Shown here: in pieces, positions 33,241 to 44,689 of the stretch
Numbering within the stretch: the first letter of the stretch is position 1
Layout of the letters: each line of letters starts with the position of its first letter
NCBI GenBank assembly: GCA_963920705.1
Contig: OY987230.1
Location: 6,262,001 to 6,326,000, forward strand
DNA length: 64,000 nucleotides
Direction of reading: 5' to 3'
Origin: Odiellus spinosus
Taxonomy: Eukaryota; Arthropoda; Arachnida; Opiliones; Phalangiidae
Notes under the pieces: model-generated
Seen by the model: the letters and a program-made list of their open reading frames with translations, nothing else
What the model was told of the DNA's origin: nothing
Database searches by the model: none
Made by a program: the position numbers and the translations under genes

Positions 33241-33640
33241 AGGGAGAATGAAAGGTCGAAACAACCTATTTTTAATCGATTAAGAATGCTAAAATAATGA
33301 GAAAAACAATAATATAACTCACCAAAAGTATTTCGATATTTTATAATCAATTTCCAAAGTTCCGATGCTAAGCCTAGGCTGTCTAGCTCGGTGAACTAGG
33401 CGAGCGTACTCGCTCGTGATTGGCGACTAGATCTGACGGGAGTATTAAAATAAATACGGCTCGTGCTCGCCTAGTTCGCCGAGCTAGGCAGCCAAGGCTT
33501 AGCATCTTCAAGTTTCGGAACTTTGGAAATTGGGTATAAAATAACGAAATATTTTTGGTGAGTTGTATTGTTTTTCTTATTATTTTAGCATTCTTAATCG
33601 ATTAAAAATAGGTTGTTTTGGCCTTTCATTCTCCCTTTAA
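33237..33640. mobile_element. Fam4 TTAA-flanked palindromic MITE
   Basis: TTAA-AGGGAGAATGAAAGGTC to TTTCATTCTCCCT-TTAA. About 80 bp shorter than its sister copies because one side of the central palindrome (AATATTCCCGTC through ATACGCG) is deleted. Confidence 0.85.
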
Positions 33641-34197
33641 GAACAATCAATGCCCTGTATAACTTTATAGCCGGTTGCCCATATAATAAAAATCGACAGA
33701 TGTAGGAATGTTTTGACTGATAACTCGCGATATAATTATGTCCATTTTCTAGAATGAATCGAAAATCGATGTTGAATTAAAGGCTACCGAAGTGCCGTTT
33801 CGTTTCAATCGTTCGCGAGGCCCCCAAGTACATAGACGGTTTTGACACTGAAAGCTCCAATTAATATAGAACAAATGTGAAAGTATATAATTACTATTTC
33901 GAAATATATACCCGGAGGGAATTCGTAGTCAAGTTCAATTTATAAATGATCGAATACTAGAACGTTTCTCGATAGATTTACGTCGAGATAACGCTATATT
34001 ACTGGTGGTAATTTAGGTGACTTTTTTAACTGTAGGTTATCATTTTTTGTAAAGGTTTTGATTTTAGTTGGCAAAAGTAAATCACAGTCCAGAATCGTAA
34101 AAAATAATCTAGTAAATAATTACCCCTGACCAAATTGATTGTTTTTAATATGTGGGGACAGTTTTAATTTTGTAGGTGTTACGGATTTGGTTGCATT
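33641..34197. other. Unique sequence, nothing recognised
   Basis: No frame, array or terminus recognised. Confidence 0.3.
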
Positions 34198-35722
34198 CAG
34201 GGTGACCAGACCTCCTATACTTTTCTTTTTTATTTTCTTTATAGGCCTACCTTACTTTTTTCCTTACCTATTTTTTCACCTATTCAGCACAAGAGATTAG
34301 TAGTTTCCACTCGATTCCAAGTTGAATGTTAGTTTTCCCATCCAACTTTCACCCCGCCCCCAAATTTTTATCTTTTTATTTAGAATGTCTATTTATTTGG
34401 AGTTTATGGTTTTCGGATGCTTCGTAAGAGACACTTCTATCATTTCTCGTATATTTTCCTTAATTTGAGTGTTATTTCGCCTATAATTGTATGCTCCTAT
34501 ATTTTTCCTATAATCTGTGTTATTTCTCCTATATTTTCCTATAATTTTAGTATTATTTCTCCTATATTTTCCTATAATTTTAGTATTATTTCTCCTATAT
34601 TTTCCTATAATTTTAGTATTATTTCTCCTATATTTTCCTATAATTTTAGTATTATTTCTCCTATAATTTCCTAATAATTTTAGTATTATTTCTCCTATAT
34701 TTTCCAATAATTTGAGTGTTATTTCTCCTAATTTTCCTATAATTTTAGTATTATTTCTAATATAATTTCATTTTTTAGTATTATTTCTCCTATAATTTCC
34801 TAATAGTTTTAATATTATTTCTCCTATAATTTCCTGATAATTTTATTGTTTCCTAATAATTTTAGTATTATTTCGCCTATATTTCCCATAATTTGAGTGT
34901 TATTTCTATCATTTCCCATAATTTTAGTGTTGTTTCTCCTATAATTTCCTACAAGTTTTAGTATTATTTCTCCTTTCCATATAACTTTAATATTATTTCT
35001 CCTTTCCATATAACTTTAATATTATTTCTCCTTTCCATATAACTTTAATATTATTTCTCCTTTCCATATAACTTTAATATTATTTCTCCTATATTTCCAT
35101 ATAACTTTAGTATTATTTCTCCTATATTTCCATATAACTTTAGTATTATTTCTCCTATATTTCCATATAACTTTAGTATTATTTCTCCTATATTTCCATA
35201 TAACTTTAGTATTATTTCTCCTATATTTCCATATAACTTTAGTATTATTTCTCCTATATTCCCATATAACTTTAGTATTATTTCTCCTATATTCCCATAT
35301 AACTTTAGTATTATTTCTCCTATATTCCCATATAACTTTAGTATTATTTCTCCTATATTTCCATATAACTTTAGTATTATTTCTCCTATATTTCCATATA
35401 ACTTTAGTATTATTTCTCCTATATTTCCATATAACTTTAGTATTATTTCTCCTATATTTCCATATAACTTTAGTATTATTTCTCCTATATTTCCATATAA
35501 CTTTAGTATTATTTCTCCTATATTTCCATATAACTTTAGTATTAATTCTCCTATATTTCCATATAACTTTAGTATTATTTCTCCTATATTTCCATATAAC
35601 TTTAGTATTATTTCTCCTATATTTCCATATAACTTTAGTGTTATTTCTTAAATTTTATTTTCCTATACCTCGCCTTTCCTATTTTCCTATGAAAAATGCG
35701 AGGCCTTTCCAAGGTCACCCTT
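34198..35722. mobile_element. CAGGGTGACC transposon expanded by an internal satellite
   Basis: Left end CAGGGTGACCAGACCTCC, right end TTTCCAAGGTCACCCTTT. The 430-bp size of compact copies has grown to about 1.5 kb through the array at 34430-35640. No target duplication was resolved. Confidence 0.7.
34430..35640. repeat. 33-bp satellite inside a transposon
   Basis: Right part: about 20 nearly identical units TTTAGTATTATTTCTCCTAT plus ATTTCCATATAAC. Left part: older variants with TTTTCCTATAATTTTAGTAT and irregular spacing. The homogeneity increases from left to right, a sign of directional expansion. Units are multiples of three and produce spurious frames on both strands. Confidence 0.9.
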
Positions 35723-36185
35723 TAACTTTGCTGAAAACACCAAACTTTTGTATATTTCTAAAACCACATATTCTTTTTATAAAGTTTCTTCTCGTCACTA
35801 CATCTTTGTTATTTTATTTTGAAGTAAATAATAGCTATCTAAGTTACATAATAGAAAATTACTGAACCTTATCTTTACCTTCAATTTATTTTCAAACAAA
35901 TTTTCGGAAATTTATTTCTCCGCCAATCTTTTAAGTATTCCTAATATAAAGATGCCGTTAGAATTTATCGATTGTTGTATTTACGTGTTCCATACTAAAT
36001 TGGTCTTTCGGAAATGTATTTTCAATGAAGAACATTATTTCATAAGCAATAATTTCTCTTGTATTGATTTTTTTTTGTTAAATATTAAAAACAGGTAATG
36101 CCCAAAATTACTTCCTATAACTTTGCAGATAAAAAGGAATATTGACGTGATTAACTTCATTTCAAAATTTCGTTATTAAATCATC
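35723..36185. other. Unique sequence, nothing recognised
   Basis: No gene or element recognised. Confidence 0.3.
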
Positions 36186-36530
36186 TTATAACTTTTGTTA
36201 ATTGAATAAGACCATCGTGAATATAACAGATTATCCGTTCGCGAAAAACATATCCATTTCTTATCCGAATTAACGTATACCCGAATGTTCAGGCAAAATT
36301 TTTATTCTTACTCATTGTTATAGGAAATTATTCATTCGCCGATAAGAAACATTTGAAACTCAAGTTTCTTCGCGGATTTTAACCCAAAATTGGGATCTCG
36401 AAGCTAGAATGTAGTAATTTAGTCTGTTCCTTTTAATTTAGATTAAAATATAATTGTTATATTTTATTCTACACGGATTTCGAGAAACGTCATATTTTTA
36501 TTTTCGCGTTATCCGTTTGAATAACATTTT
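36186..36530 (-). mobile_element. Fam3 hAT MITE, truncated
   Basis: TAACTTTTGTTAATTGAATA, CATTCGCCGATAAGAA, GGGATCTCGAAGCTAGAATG and TTCTACACGGATTTCGAGAA align with 42757-43221; the TAGAGCTCGGAATCGG terminus is missing after about 36530. Confidence 0.7.
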
Positions 36531-37069
36531 AACATTATAAAAATAAGTCGAAATTCACTTAAGTTGCACTTTATCATAAAAGTAAAACTCTTATACGAAT
36601 ACATAAGGTTAGAGTATGAACTTAGAAAATCTCATTTTAATTTTGAAAATCGAATGTGTGCTGTACCGTTATCGATTGTAAAATAATTATTATTATTATT
36701 TTTTGAGGATGAGGAAACCCGTTAACTTATTGTTATGTAATAATCTATAATATAGTAATTTTCCAGTTCATTTCCTCGTATTTATGCATCAACCATCGAT
36801 GAAAAATAAAAGGGCATATATTTTAAATTAATTTGAAGTTATTAAGACCTTTTATTATTTTTATTTTCATTCTTATTTTTAAGCGCTAGCTTCCTAGACA
36901 TTACAGTTCTTAAACGGAAGTAAGATAAATGATTAAAACAGCTAATAAACGAGGCTAGATAAATGTTATACAACTTAAAATAATAATTATAAATTTGTAA
37001 AGTGCGGGTTATTGCCGAGAAGGCTTAGGAAACGGCGCAGTTTAAAACACCTAGGAAGTTAAGTTTTCT
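36531..37069. other. AT-rich, nothing recognised
   Basis: No gene or element recognised. Confidence 0.3.
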
Positions 37070-37810
37070 GTTTTCTAGAAAAACAATATTAGATGGTGCT
37101 GAAACTCGTCACTATAAATACATTTTAATTTCGCTAAACAAATAGAAAGGGAAAGATATGCAGTAAAATACACACCCGAGATTACGTCACTAAGCCTAAA
37201 TAGTGCCTAATTCTTTCTTTTAAGCGTTGCCCTTATCTCAATTGGGACTAGTCGATTTTCCGAAACCACGATTTTGTAACGGTAGCGACATCTCAGACCT
37301 TTCCTCGTAATCTACCGAAATTGTAAAATAGTTCAACTAGTACGTCATTTTATTATAAACTTTCATTAGGTACTTCATTCGCGTCGCTATTAAAATTCAA
37401 ACGATAGAAATCGGACCAGGAGTCTTACCATGGGCCAAGAAAAGATAAATCCAGGACATGACTCTAGCGTCTACTAAAAGAAACAGGTACGTCATCACCG
37501 TACCGTGATGACGCGTTTTTTGGGGTCAAGTTTGTACAGTCAAAGGTATGGCGTTTTGGGAGCAAAGTGACGTCATATGATGTCACACGCTGTACGAAGG
37601 CTGTTTGTTTGGCTGACCGAGAATTTTATTCCCTCAAACGGGGAAGAGTCATGTCCTGGATTTATCGTTTCTTGGCCCATGGTCTTACCAATTATATTTT
37701 AATTTACGTTTAGAACTACGGTTAAACAACTAATCCATGAAATACTTCAATTATTCTAGTTTTAAATAGTGAAATTCTTTTATTTTTGCGGGAATTAGTT
37801 CGCAAAAATA
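37070..37810 (-). mobile_element. Fam8 repeat copy, interrupted
   Basis: AGATTACGTCACTAAGCC, GCGTTGCCCTTATCTCAATT, GGGACTAGTCGATTTTCCG, GACCTTTCCTCGTAATC and TAGTACGTCATTTTATTATA, continuing after the insertion as CAATTATATTTTAATTTACG and TTATTCTAGTTTTAAATAG. It hosts the 253-bp element at 37429. Confidence 0.65.
37429..37681. mobile_element. Short CATGG-ended transposon with 7-bp duplication
   Basis: Terminal inverted repeats of 37 bp with one mismatch begin CATGGGCCAAGAAAAGATAA. Perfect duplication GTCTTAC at 37422-37428 and 37682-37688. The interior has a small palindrome around TACGTCATCACCGTACCG. CATGG ends and 7-bp duplication are shared with the THAP element at 7302, so the two may be relatives. 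Confidence 0.85.
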
Positions 37811-38079
37811 TCATGATTCTGAATTAAATTATATACACAATGAATTAAAGCATTACATTCTTCAATAATCAATTTTAAATCGCAAATAGGTTAACGTACA
37901 TATCGTGTTTATTGATTTTACTGCAGATTTTTCCCGATTAATCCAAATCCTATTTGAATCCGAGTCAATTTTATATATGACATAATAAAAATTGGTTTTT
38001 TATCTTCAAAATAAAAACCAAATCAAATCAAATTAGATGGCCGTTTGACGCGTTAGAAAGAAGCTTCAAAATGAAAATG

Positions 38080-38905
38080 CCAAAAATATTTGGCTAATTT
38101 TATTCCGATATTTGACGTAGTTTATTTTTGGAACGTAATAAACGATAGTTTTCATAAGAAATGTTGGACGTTCTGGATTAAGTACCTTTATGAAAAAGAC
38201 CGCGCGAAAGCGAGCATATCACTCGTGCCAGAACGCGCTAGAATCAACTGTAGGCTTTACAATAGTGACCATAGTGATTGCGGTGTAATTTTTATTTTAA
38301 AACTTTCGGAATAGATAATTATAAAATATCAGAGGTATATAATAACCCCTTTCGGGGGGAAGTATGAAAGCCCCTATACTACCAATGCTAAAAATCACGA
38401 ACAACAAGAGCCCGCTGCTGACTATCTAGGCCACTAGCTCGCGCTGGACTTCTCAATGTCGCTACTCTAGTAAATGGTCTTTGTATAAACAAGACGGCTC
38501 GATTTGTGTTTAGAACTTCCTGTCTCAGGAGTCAGGCTGTCTGTTAAATTGGAGTCGAAGGCTGACTTCAGCTCGCGAGTTCCGGAAGTGTGCGTAGGGA
38601 AAATTAAGTGAGGTTCAAAATGGTGTAACTATTTTTTGGGAGTAAAGCGGTGTGTCGATCCGCCGCGATTTACGCCGGGCACTTGTTGTTCGTCGATTTT
38701 GCCTACCTTTCATACTTCCCCCCGAAAGGGGTTATTATATACCTCTGAAAATATGTATTTTTACTATTGTGGCAATTTTTTTTATGACATTTGTATATAT
38801 ATTCCAAATCGTTTTTAACGATCTTTCCGAAAATGTTATTGAATTTACATTTGGAGTTGGTGAAAAATTTCGTGACAACAATTTACGCTTTAAATATTCA
38901 TGAAA
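38080..38905 (+). mobile_element. Fam9 MITE interrupted by a hAT-like element
   Basis: TTATTCCGATATTTGACGTA, GGAACGTAATAAACGATAG, CGCGAAAGCGAGCATATCAC, CCAGAACGCGCTAGAATCAA and TGTAGGCTTTACAATAGTG, then after the insertion TTTTTATGACATTTGTATAT and TTCCGAAAATGTTATTG. It corresponds to 60105-60518 plus the 418-bp insertion. Confidence 0.65.
38330..38747. mobile_element. hAT-like element, CAGAGGTATATAATAACC ends
   Basis: 41-bp terminal inverted repeats are perfect or nearly so (38330-38370 and 38707-38747). The flanking direct repeat AAAATAT occurs at 38323-38329 and 38748-38754 (7 bp, the eighth differs). The interior is richer in G+C than the surroundings and has frames of 60-83 codons near the right end without recognisable domains. 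CAGAG ends suggest hAT. Confidence 0.8.
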
Positions 38906-39454
38906 GAGGATAACAGCAACGAAAGATTGCTAATCAACCCCAAAAATAAGCTTCAATTTAGTAGAAAATAAATTAACCCTCAAACCAAATTCAACCCAAA
39001 ATAAATAAAATAAACCACACACCCAAGAATTAACCCGCTCCTTTCATATTAAATCACTTTTTTTTTTTTTTTTTTTAATTTTAAAGACAGAACTAAGAAG
39101 GAAAATATCATAAATTTCCTAGATTATGTAACCGCTTTAGTGGCCCCGCGTGTAAATGAAACTAGTCTTTTATATTACAAAGATAAGAAAATTCAAATAT
39201 GTACCTAACAAGTACCTAAACATTTCGCGTAATTAAATTCGGGCTACCTTTTTTATTTTTCAAATTATTTTGAAAAGGGGGTGAATATAAATACGGAAGA
39301 TTTAAAAACCCGGAAAAATTCAAAAAACCTAGTACGTTTACGCTTGATTAAATAACGAAAATAATATTAACCGGTACGATATGGGAAGTTTCTTATTATC
39401 AAAATTAAAACATAAATTTCTTTTAAAGGTGTCTAACAATTAATGTACAATAAC
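38906..39454. other. AT-rich, nothing recognised
   Basis: Only a poly-T run near 39058-39076. Confidence 0.3.
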
Positions 39455-40192
39455 TTAAAGGTAGAATGCAACCTAACAACAAATGATTTTTTTATCGATT
39501 CCTTATCGGTTAAATAGGCGAGTAAAAAAAATTGCAAACAAATATTAAACAAGAAATAAATTTAAAACTTAAGATCAAAATAAGCTTAGCTGTATTCATG
39601 GATATCCTGAATTTTTTCGCATCGATGGGTCAGCAGTCAATCGAATTGATTGGAAGTCTCGAGGAGATCTCGCCTTAACAACGGGCATTTGCTCGTTGGT
39701 GGATGACCCTTCAATGCGAATAAGTTCAGGATCTCCATGAATCCAGCTAAGCCTATTTTCTGAGTAAGTTTGAAATTTCTGGTTTAATATATTTACTTGT
39801 GAATTAGGCCTATTTAAACGATAAAGAATCGATAAAAAATCAATTGTTGTTAGGTTGAAATCAGTTTAAATCTTATCCAGAAAATAGGCTTAGCTGGATT
39901 AATGCAGATCCTGAATTTATTCACATTGATGGGCCATGGACCAATGAGCAAATGCCCGTTGTTAAGGCGAGATCTCCTTGAGATTTCCAATCAATTCGAT
40001 TGGCTGCTGACCCATCAATGAGAAGAAATTCGGAATCTTCACGAATCCAGCTAAGCCTATTTTGATCTCACGTTTTAAATTGATAACTAGTTTAATATTC
40101 GTTTGTAATTTTTTTTACTGTTGGATTAGCCCTATTTAAACGATAAAGAATCGATAAAAATTACTCGTTGTTATGTTGCATTCTCCCTTTAA
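39455..40192. mobile_element. Two Fam1 MITEs head to tail
   Basis: The first copy begins TTAA-AGGTAGAATGCAACC and runs to TTGTTGTTAGGTTGAAATC near 39863. The second starts internally (TTTAAATCTTATCCAG, 39875) without its outer left end and finishes TTGCATTCTCCCT-TTAA at 40192. Both have GAGATCTCGCC-type or inverted centres in opposite orientations, so this may be one element partly duplicated or two insertions fused by deletion. Confidence 0.7.
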
Positions 40193-40554
40193 TGTGCCCA
40201 TTGGGGGCAATGCCCCTCTGATAAAATTGTATTTGCCCCTTTAATGCCCCAGTTTGCTACGTTAAAGAAAGCTAAATCCACCTCAATCAAAATTGTATGG
40301 CTAGGGGCCTGTGTGTCAGTGACTCTTATTTTGATTTATATAATTAGAAGAATCATTTTCTTGAAGTTAAATGGCTATAGGCTCATCAAGCGCCAATAAG
40401 GAAGATTGATAAATCGTACCATTAATGCCTAATACGATTACAACACTTGTAAGGAGATAAAGTACGTAAAAAATGATTTTGTAGTTGAAATTAATGAAGT
40501 TCTTTTAAAGAGGATATCCTTCAGTCGATCTTTAGTGTTATTAACGATCGACCT
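40193..40554. other. No gene recognised
   Basis: A small GC-rich patch, TTGGGGGCAATGCCCCTCTG, near 40200-40250 could be another element remnant. Confidence 0.3.
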
Positions 40555-41745
40555 TTGCCAAATTTAATATCGATTCCTTCTACTTAAAACAGGCATAACA
40601 TATTGATTATTTAAGAGATAGGCCTAAAATATTTTGATTACTTAAAGAGTTAAACTAGACCTGATAAATATTGTTTCCTATATATCTAATTAATATTGAT
40701 CCTTTATTCTAAAAAATAGGCCTGATTAATCTCGATCCATTATTCTAAAAATACACTTTATTAATATCGATTTATTATTCTAAAAATAGGCCTTATTAAT
40801 ATCGATGCATTATCATTAAAAATGCATAATGAATATCGATTGATTATAAGAAAAAATGCATAAATAATATCGATGCATTATAATTAAAAGTGAATAATTA
40901 ATATCGATGCATTGTCATTAAAAAAGGCATAATTAATATCGATGCATTATCATTAAAAAGGCATAATTAATATCGATTGATTATAAGAAAAAAAATGCAT
41001 AAATAATATCGATGCATTATCATTAGAAGTGAATAATTAATATCGATGCATTGTCGTTAAAAAGGCATAATTAATATCGATGCATTATCATTAAAAAGGC
41101 ATAATTAATATCGATGCTATATAAATAAAAAATGAATAATTAATATCGATGCATTGTCATTAAAAAAGGCATAATTAATATCGATGCATTGTCATTAAAA
41201 AAGGCATAATTAATATCGATGCATTATCATTAAAAAGGCATAATTAATATCGATGCATTATCATTAAAAAGGCATAATTAATATCGATGCAGTATCATTA
41301 AAGAGGCATAATTAATATCGATGCAGTATCATTAAAGAGGCATAATTAATATCGATGCAGTATCATTAAAGAGGCATAATTAATATCGATGCAGTATCAT
41401 TAAAGATGCATAATTAATATCGATGCATTATCACTAAAAGAAATCATTATCATTAAAAAGGCCTAATTATTATTGAATATAATTCCCATTTAATTAAGGG
41501 AATTGTTATAGATTTCTTATCCTTAAAATAAGCTTAATTAATATTGATTACCTTTCCTTAAAATATACGTAATTAATATCGATTACGCATATTTAAAATA
41601 GGCCGAATTAATATCGATTACTGATCCCTAAAATAGGTGTAATTAATATCGATTCCCGATCCTTAAAATAGGCGTAATTAATATCAAAGCATTGTCATTT
41701 AAATATGCCTAATTAATACGGATTGATTGTTAATAAAATAAGTCT
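40555..41745. repeat. 34-bp minisatellite carrying ATCGAT
   Basis: Regular core 40800-41440 of unit AATTAATATCGATGCATTAT plus CATTAAAAAGGCAT with 33-36-bp variants; degenerate flanks on both sides (AGGCCTGATTAATCTCGATC, AATATCGATTACTGATCCC). Each unit carries two palindromic hexamers (ATCGAT, ATGCAT). Homogeneity is highest in the middle. Confidence 0.88.
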
Positions 41746-42159
41746 TTAGAAATTATCATATTATTAGAATTTGTCACATACGCTTTAATTCGAAATTTCC
41801 TTCATTTAATTAGTTTTTTCTTCACTAATCGGTCGCTAATGTTTGAGTTTACGACAAAAAAGTATTTAACATTTTTGTAAAATATTTCACGAGAGGTCGG
41901 GTGCATTTGTTGTCCAGTGTTCCGTTTGGTTAATTATTGTTTCACCCTTATTTAAACGATTATTCAGATATGGAATAATTCTTATATTGAGGATATTTTT
42001 CTATTTTTTTGTATGATTACTCAAACGTTTTTAATTAATTTTCCAAATGCGGTCGAACTTCTCGGCGAGTTGACAAGTTTAAATATAATTTGCTACGGTT
42101 ATTAGGCCTAGAGCTTGGATAAATTAAGGGGGAAGTGAGAGACTAATTAAAAAAGAATG
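41746..42159. other. Nothing recognised
   Basis: AT-rich sequence without recognised content. Confidence 0.3.
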
Positions 42160-42360
42160 GTGTAATAGTATACTTTTTGCGGAAAAACTAAAGCCCGCAA
42201 AACTTAAATTAAAATTCTGACGGTGAAGTAAGACTATATTTGTCATTGTTACTCGAATGCTCATGGTCTGATTTCTATCGTTTCAATTTTAATTAATAGC
42301 GACGCGAATGAATATTTTTAAAAGAAGAAATATACTAGTTGAACTTTTTTAAATTAGAAT
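42160..42360. mobile_element. Fam8-related partial copy
   Basis: GCCCGCAAAACTTAAATTAA, CATTGTTACTCGAATGCTCA, TTTAATTAATAGCGACGCGA and ATACTAGTTGAACTTTTTT. Confidence 0.5.
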
Positions 42361-42414
42361 TAAGCATTTTCTCATTATCGGAATCGATAGAGCTCTGTCA
42401 TATCGGAAGAGGAC

Positions 42415-42635
42415 TCTATGAGCTATGTTCACACTTGACACTTTGAAACTAGGAATATAATACTTCGTCTTCGAGACGAACTATTATTTCTAGCTTTTCC
42501 AACCATTTCTATGGATCAAAACAACTATTCAAGAAATTACTTCTATTTCTAGAGCAAAGATCTACACGGGAGACCACGAAACTTTATTATTAATCGGTTT
42601 CAAAGTCTCTAGTGTGAACGCGGCTCTACTTACTT
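42415..42635. mobile_element. Fam5b MITE (short subfamily)
   Basis: AGCTATGTTCACACTTGACA at left, CTAGTGTGAACGCGGCTC at right; interior AAAGATCTACACGGGAGACC. Shares interior with 51118-51430 and 54757-54948. Confidence 0.65.
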
Positions 42636-42756
42636 CATTAAAATGTCTTGCCGAATTAATGAATTGTTTTGAGCAGTTTTACTTGCGAGGGATTATTTTT
42701 AAAATAGAAATTATATGTTGTTAAACCAAAATTGAATACTGAGTGGTCCCTAAACC

Positions 42757-43221
42757 TAATTTTTGTTAATTAGACTATCGTGAATGTCAATCAGACATTA
42801 ACCCGCTCGTGAAAACATATCCTATCGAGTTATCGTATCAGAATGTAAGGCAAATTGTTTATTGGTAATCATTGCTATAGGAAATTAATTATTTTCATTC
42901 GCCGATAAGAACAATTTGAAAATCGAGTTTCTTCGCAGATTTTAACCCAAATTGGGATCTCGAAGCTAGAATGTAGTCATTTAGTCGCTGTTCCTTTCAA
43001 TTTAGATTAAAATATAATTATTATATTTCATTCTACACGGATTTCGAGAGACGTCATATTTTTATCTTCGCGATATCAGTTTGAATAAAAGCGTAATTAG
43101 TTTATCAATCAAGGTTAAAATTGTATCTCCGGATAATTCGTATTTATCCGAGATTAAAATATCTGAAAAAAAAACCTAGTTATCAATGGATAAGTTATTC
43201 ATTATCCGATTCCGAGTTCTA
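42757..43221 (-). mobile_element. Fam3 hAT MITE, intact
   Basis: 465 bp ending TTATCCGATTCCGAGTTCTA. Perfect 8-bp duplication CCTAAACC at 42749-42756 and 43222-43229. Interior GGGATCTCGAAGCTAGAATG and TTCTACACGGATTTCGAGAG match 4101-4571 in reverse. Confidence 0.85.
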
Positions 43222-43889
43222 CCTAAACCTTTAAAACAGAAATACGTTAAAAAAATGAATACTATTCAAGCGTATCCTTAACAACAACATTTATAAAAAT
43301 AAAAATTAGGCTTCGAAATCGGTTCTTTTAACTCAATTGTACGTTTTGAGCCTGCCTGCATGCGGTCCATCATTTTAAAAGGATTTTACTCTTTTTGCCA
43401 CATCGAATAAATGCATATAGTGGTACCGCCGTCAAGAGTTCGCTCGACCTTGCAATCAGTTCTAGAAAAAAAAGATGATTTTCGTTTCAATGCCATAGCT
43501 ATATAGTAGAAGATCTTAGATTCGAGGAAAAGCGCGATTAAAAGGCGGAGGAAACCTTTATCTTCCACTTTTTTTAAACTTCTTCCCACTTCTTTACTCC
43601 ATAAACTATCTTCTTTAGAAGAATAAAACTTCTTGGGCTTTTCTAAAATCATCCTCTGTCTTCTCTTTTGAAACATTCTTTCGCGTTTCCTCATTCTGTC
43701 ACCATTTAGATTTAAAAAACCTCTTTATATTCTTGTATGAAAGCTGCAAGTATTAACATTTATATAGATATTTTTATTATAAATAATTAGATTAGATTAT
43801 CCCTGATTTAATGTAATAAAAAAAGGTTTTAGTTACAATATGTAATTTAATTGAAATTATACTTCTTTACTTTGTAAGGCTTAAAAATA
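43222..43889. other. Unique sequence, no supported gene
   Basis: A 102-codon minus frame (43386-43694) is rich in Lys, Arg and Glu but of a length expected by chance; no domain recognised. Confidence 0.3.
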
Positions 43890-44069
43890 TAGAGATCGGG
43901 GTTTGGACAAGAAAATTTCTGATTATTTTATCTTTATTCATAACTTAAAATTTTTCGAAAAAAGTCTATGATAAATCCAATGTAATCGCGAATAATTTTC
44001 CGATTATTTTTTTATGATTAACTGATTAACTGATAGTTGTGGATTATTTTGTCCAAACCCCTATCTCTA
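43890..44069. mobile_element. Fam2 hAT MITE
   Basis: 180 bp from TAGAGATCGGGGTTTGGACA to TGTCCAAACCCCTATCTCTA. Perfect 8-bp duplication TAAAAATA at 43882-43889 and 44070-44077. Confidence 0.85.
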
Positions 44070-44689
44070 TAAAAATATAAGTAAAACTTAGGATTTCGCT
44101 ATAGAAAGTTAAATTGCGGTGATTTTAATCTTCTTCTAAACTATCATTATAAGTGTTTGTGACTAGTGTTCATTGTATTTAACCATTAAATTATTATAAG
44201 ATAGGTATTGTCCTAAGTTTTATATTAGATGGCACTCTTTTTTTCACTGTTACACACGCGTATCATCTTCAAAGAAACACGCGTTAAAATCTTTCCTAAG
44301 AATAAATTTAAAAGTTTTATTGAAACTCCCAAACTTATACGATAAAAAACAGTATTTCTTCGTGGTGGCCGAGTTGTGTCATAATTGTGATCAACGAGTC
44401 GACAATTGGTCGTTAACAATATAGTATTCAGGTTGGAGGTCCTTGTTTTCAACCAAACTACGCGTTTCCCGCAAATAACGAGCTCCGCGTGCCATTATAA
44501 AAATTCCGCGGGGTTAAAAAATAACATTCAATCAATCATCAGGATATATGCCGTATTGAGGTGCACTGAACTTGAAAGAAAAATAGAAAACAAAACGACT
44601 TCGGAGAAGAGTCGTACGGCATAAGAATCGGAACTGTATAGTTCTATAAAAACCGTGTTCACATTGGAGACTTTGAAACCGTTTTTAAC
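44070..44689. other. No supported gene
   Basis: Short frames on both strands around 44225-44624 have no recognised motifs and chance lengths. Confidence 0.3.

Noticed and set aside
34393-35009. Minus-strand frames with repeated YRRNNTKIIG
   Set aside because: Translation of the 33-bp satellite inside the CAGGGTGACC transposon.
37490-37520. CRE-like TGACGTCA words as host enhancers
   Set aside because: They occur inside repeated elements (Fam7, Fam8 and the CATGG element), so they are copies of transposon sequence; regulatory function cannot be inferred.
43386-43694. 102-codon Lys/Arg-rich minus frame as a gene
   Set aside because: About four frames of this length are expected by chance in AT-rich 64 kb; no motif or splice context.
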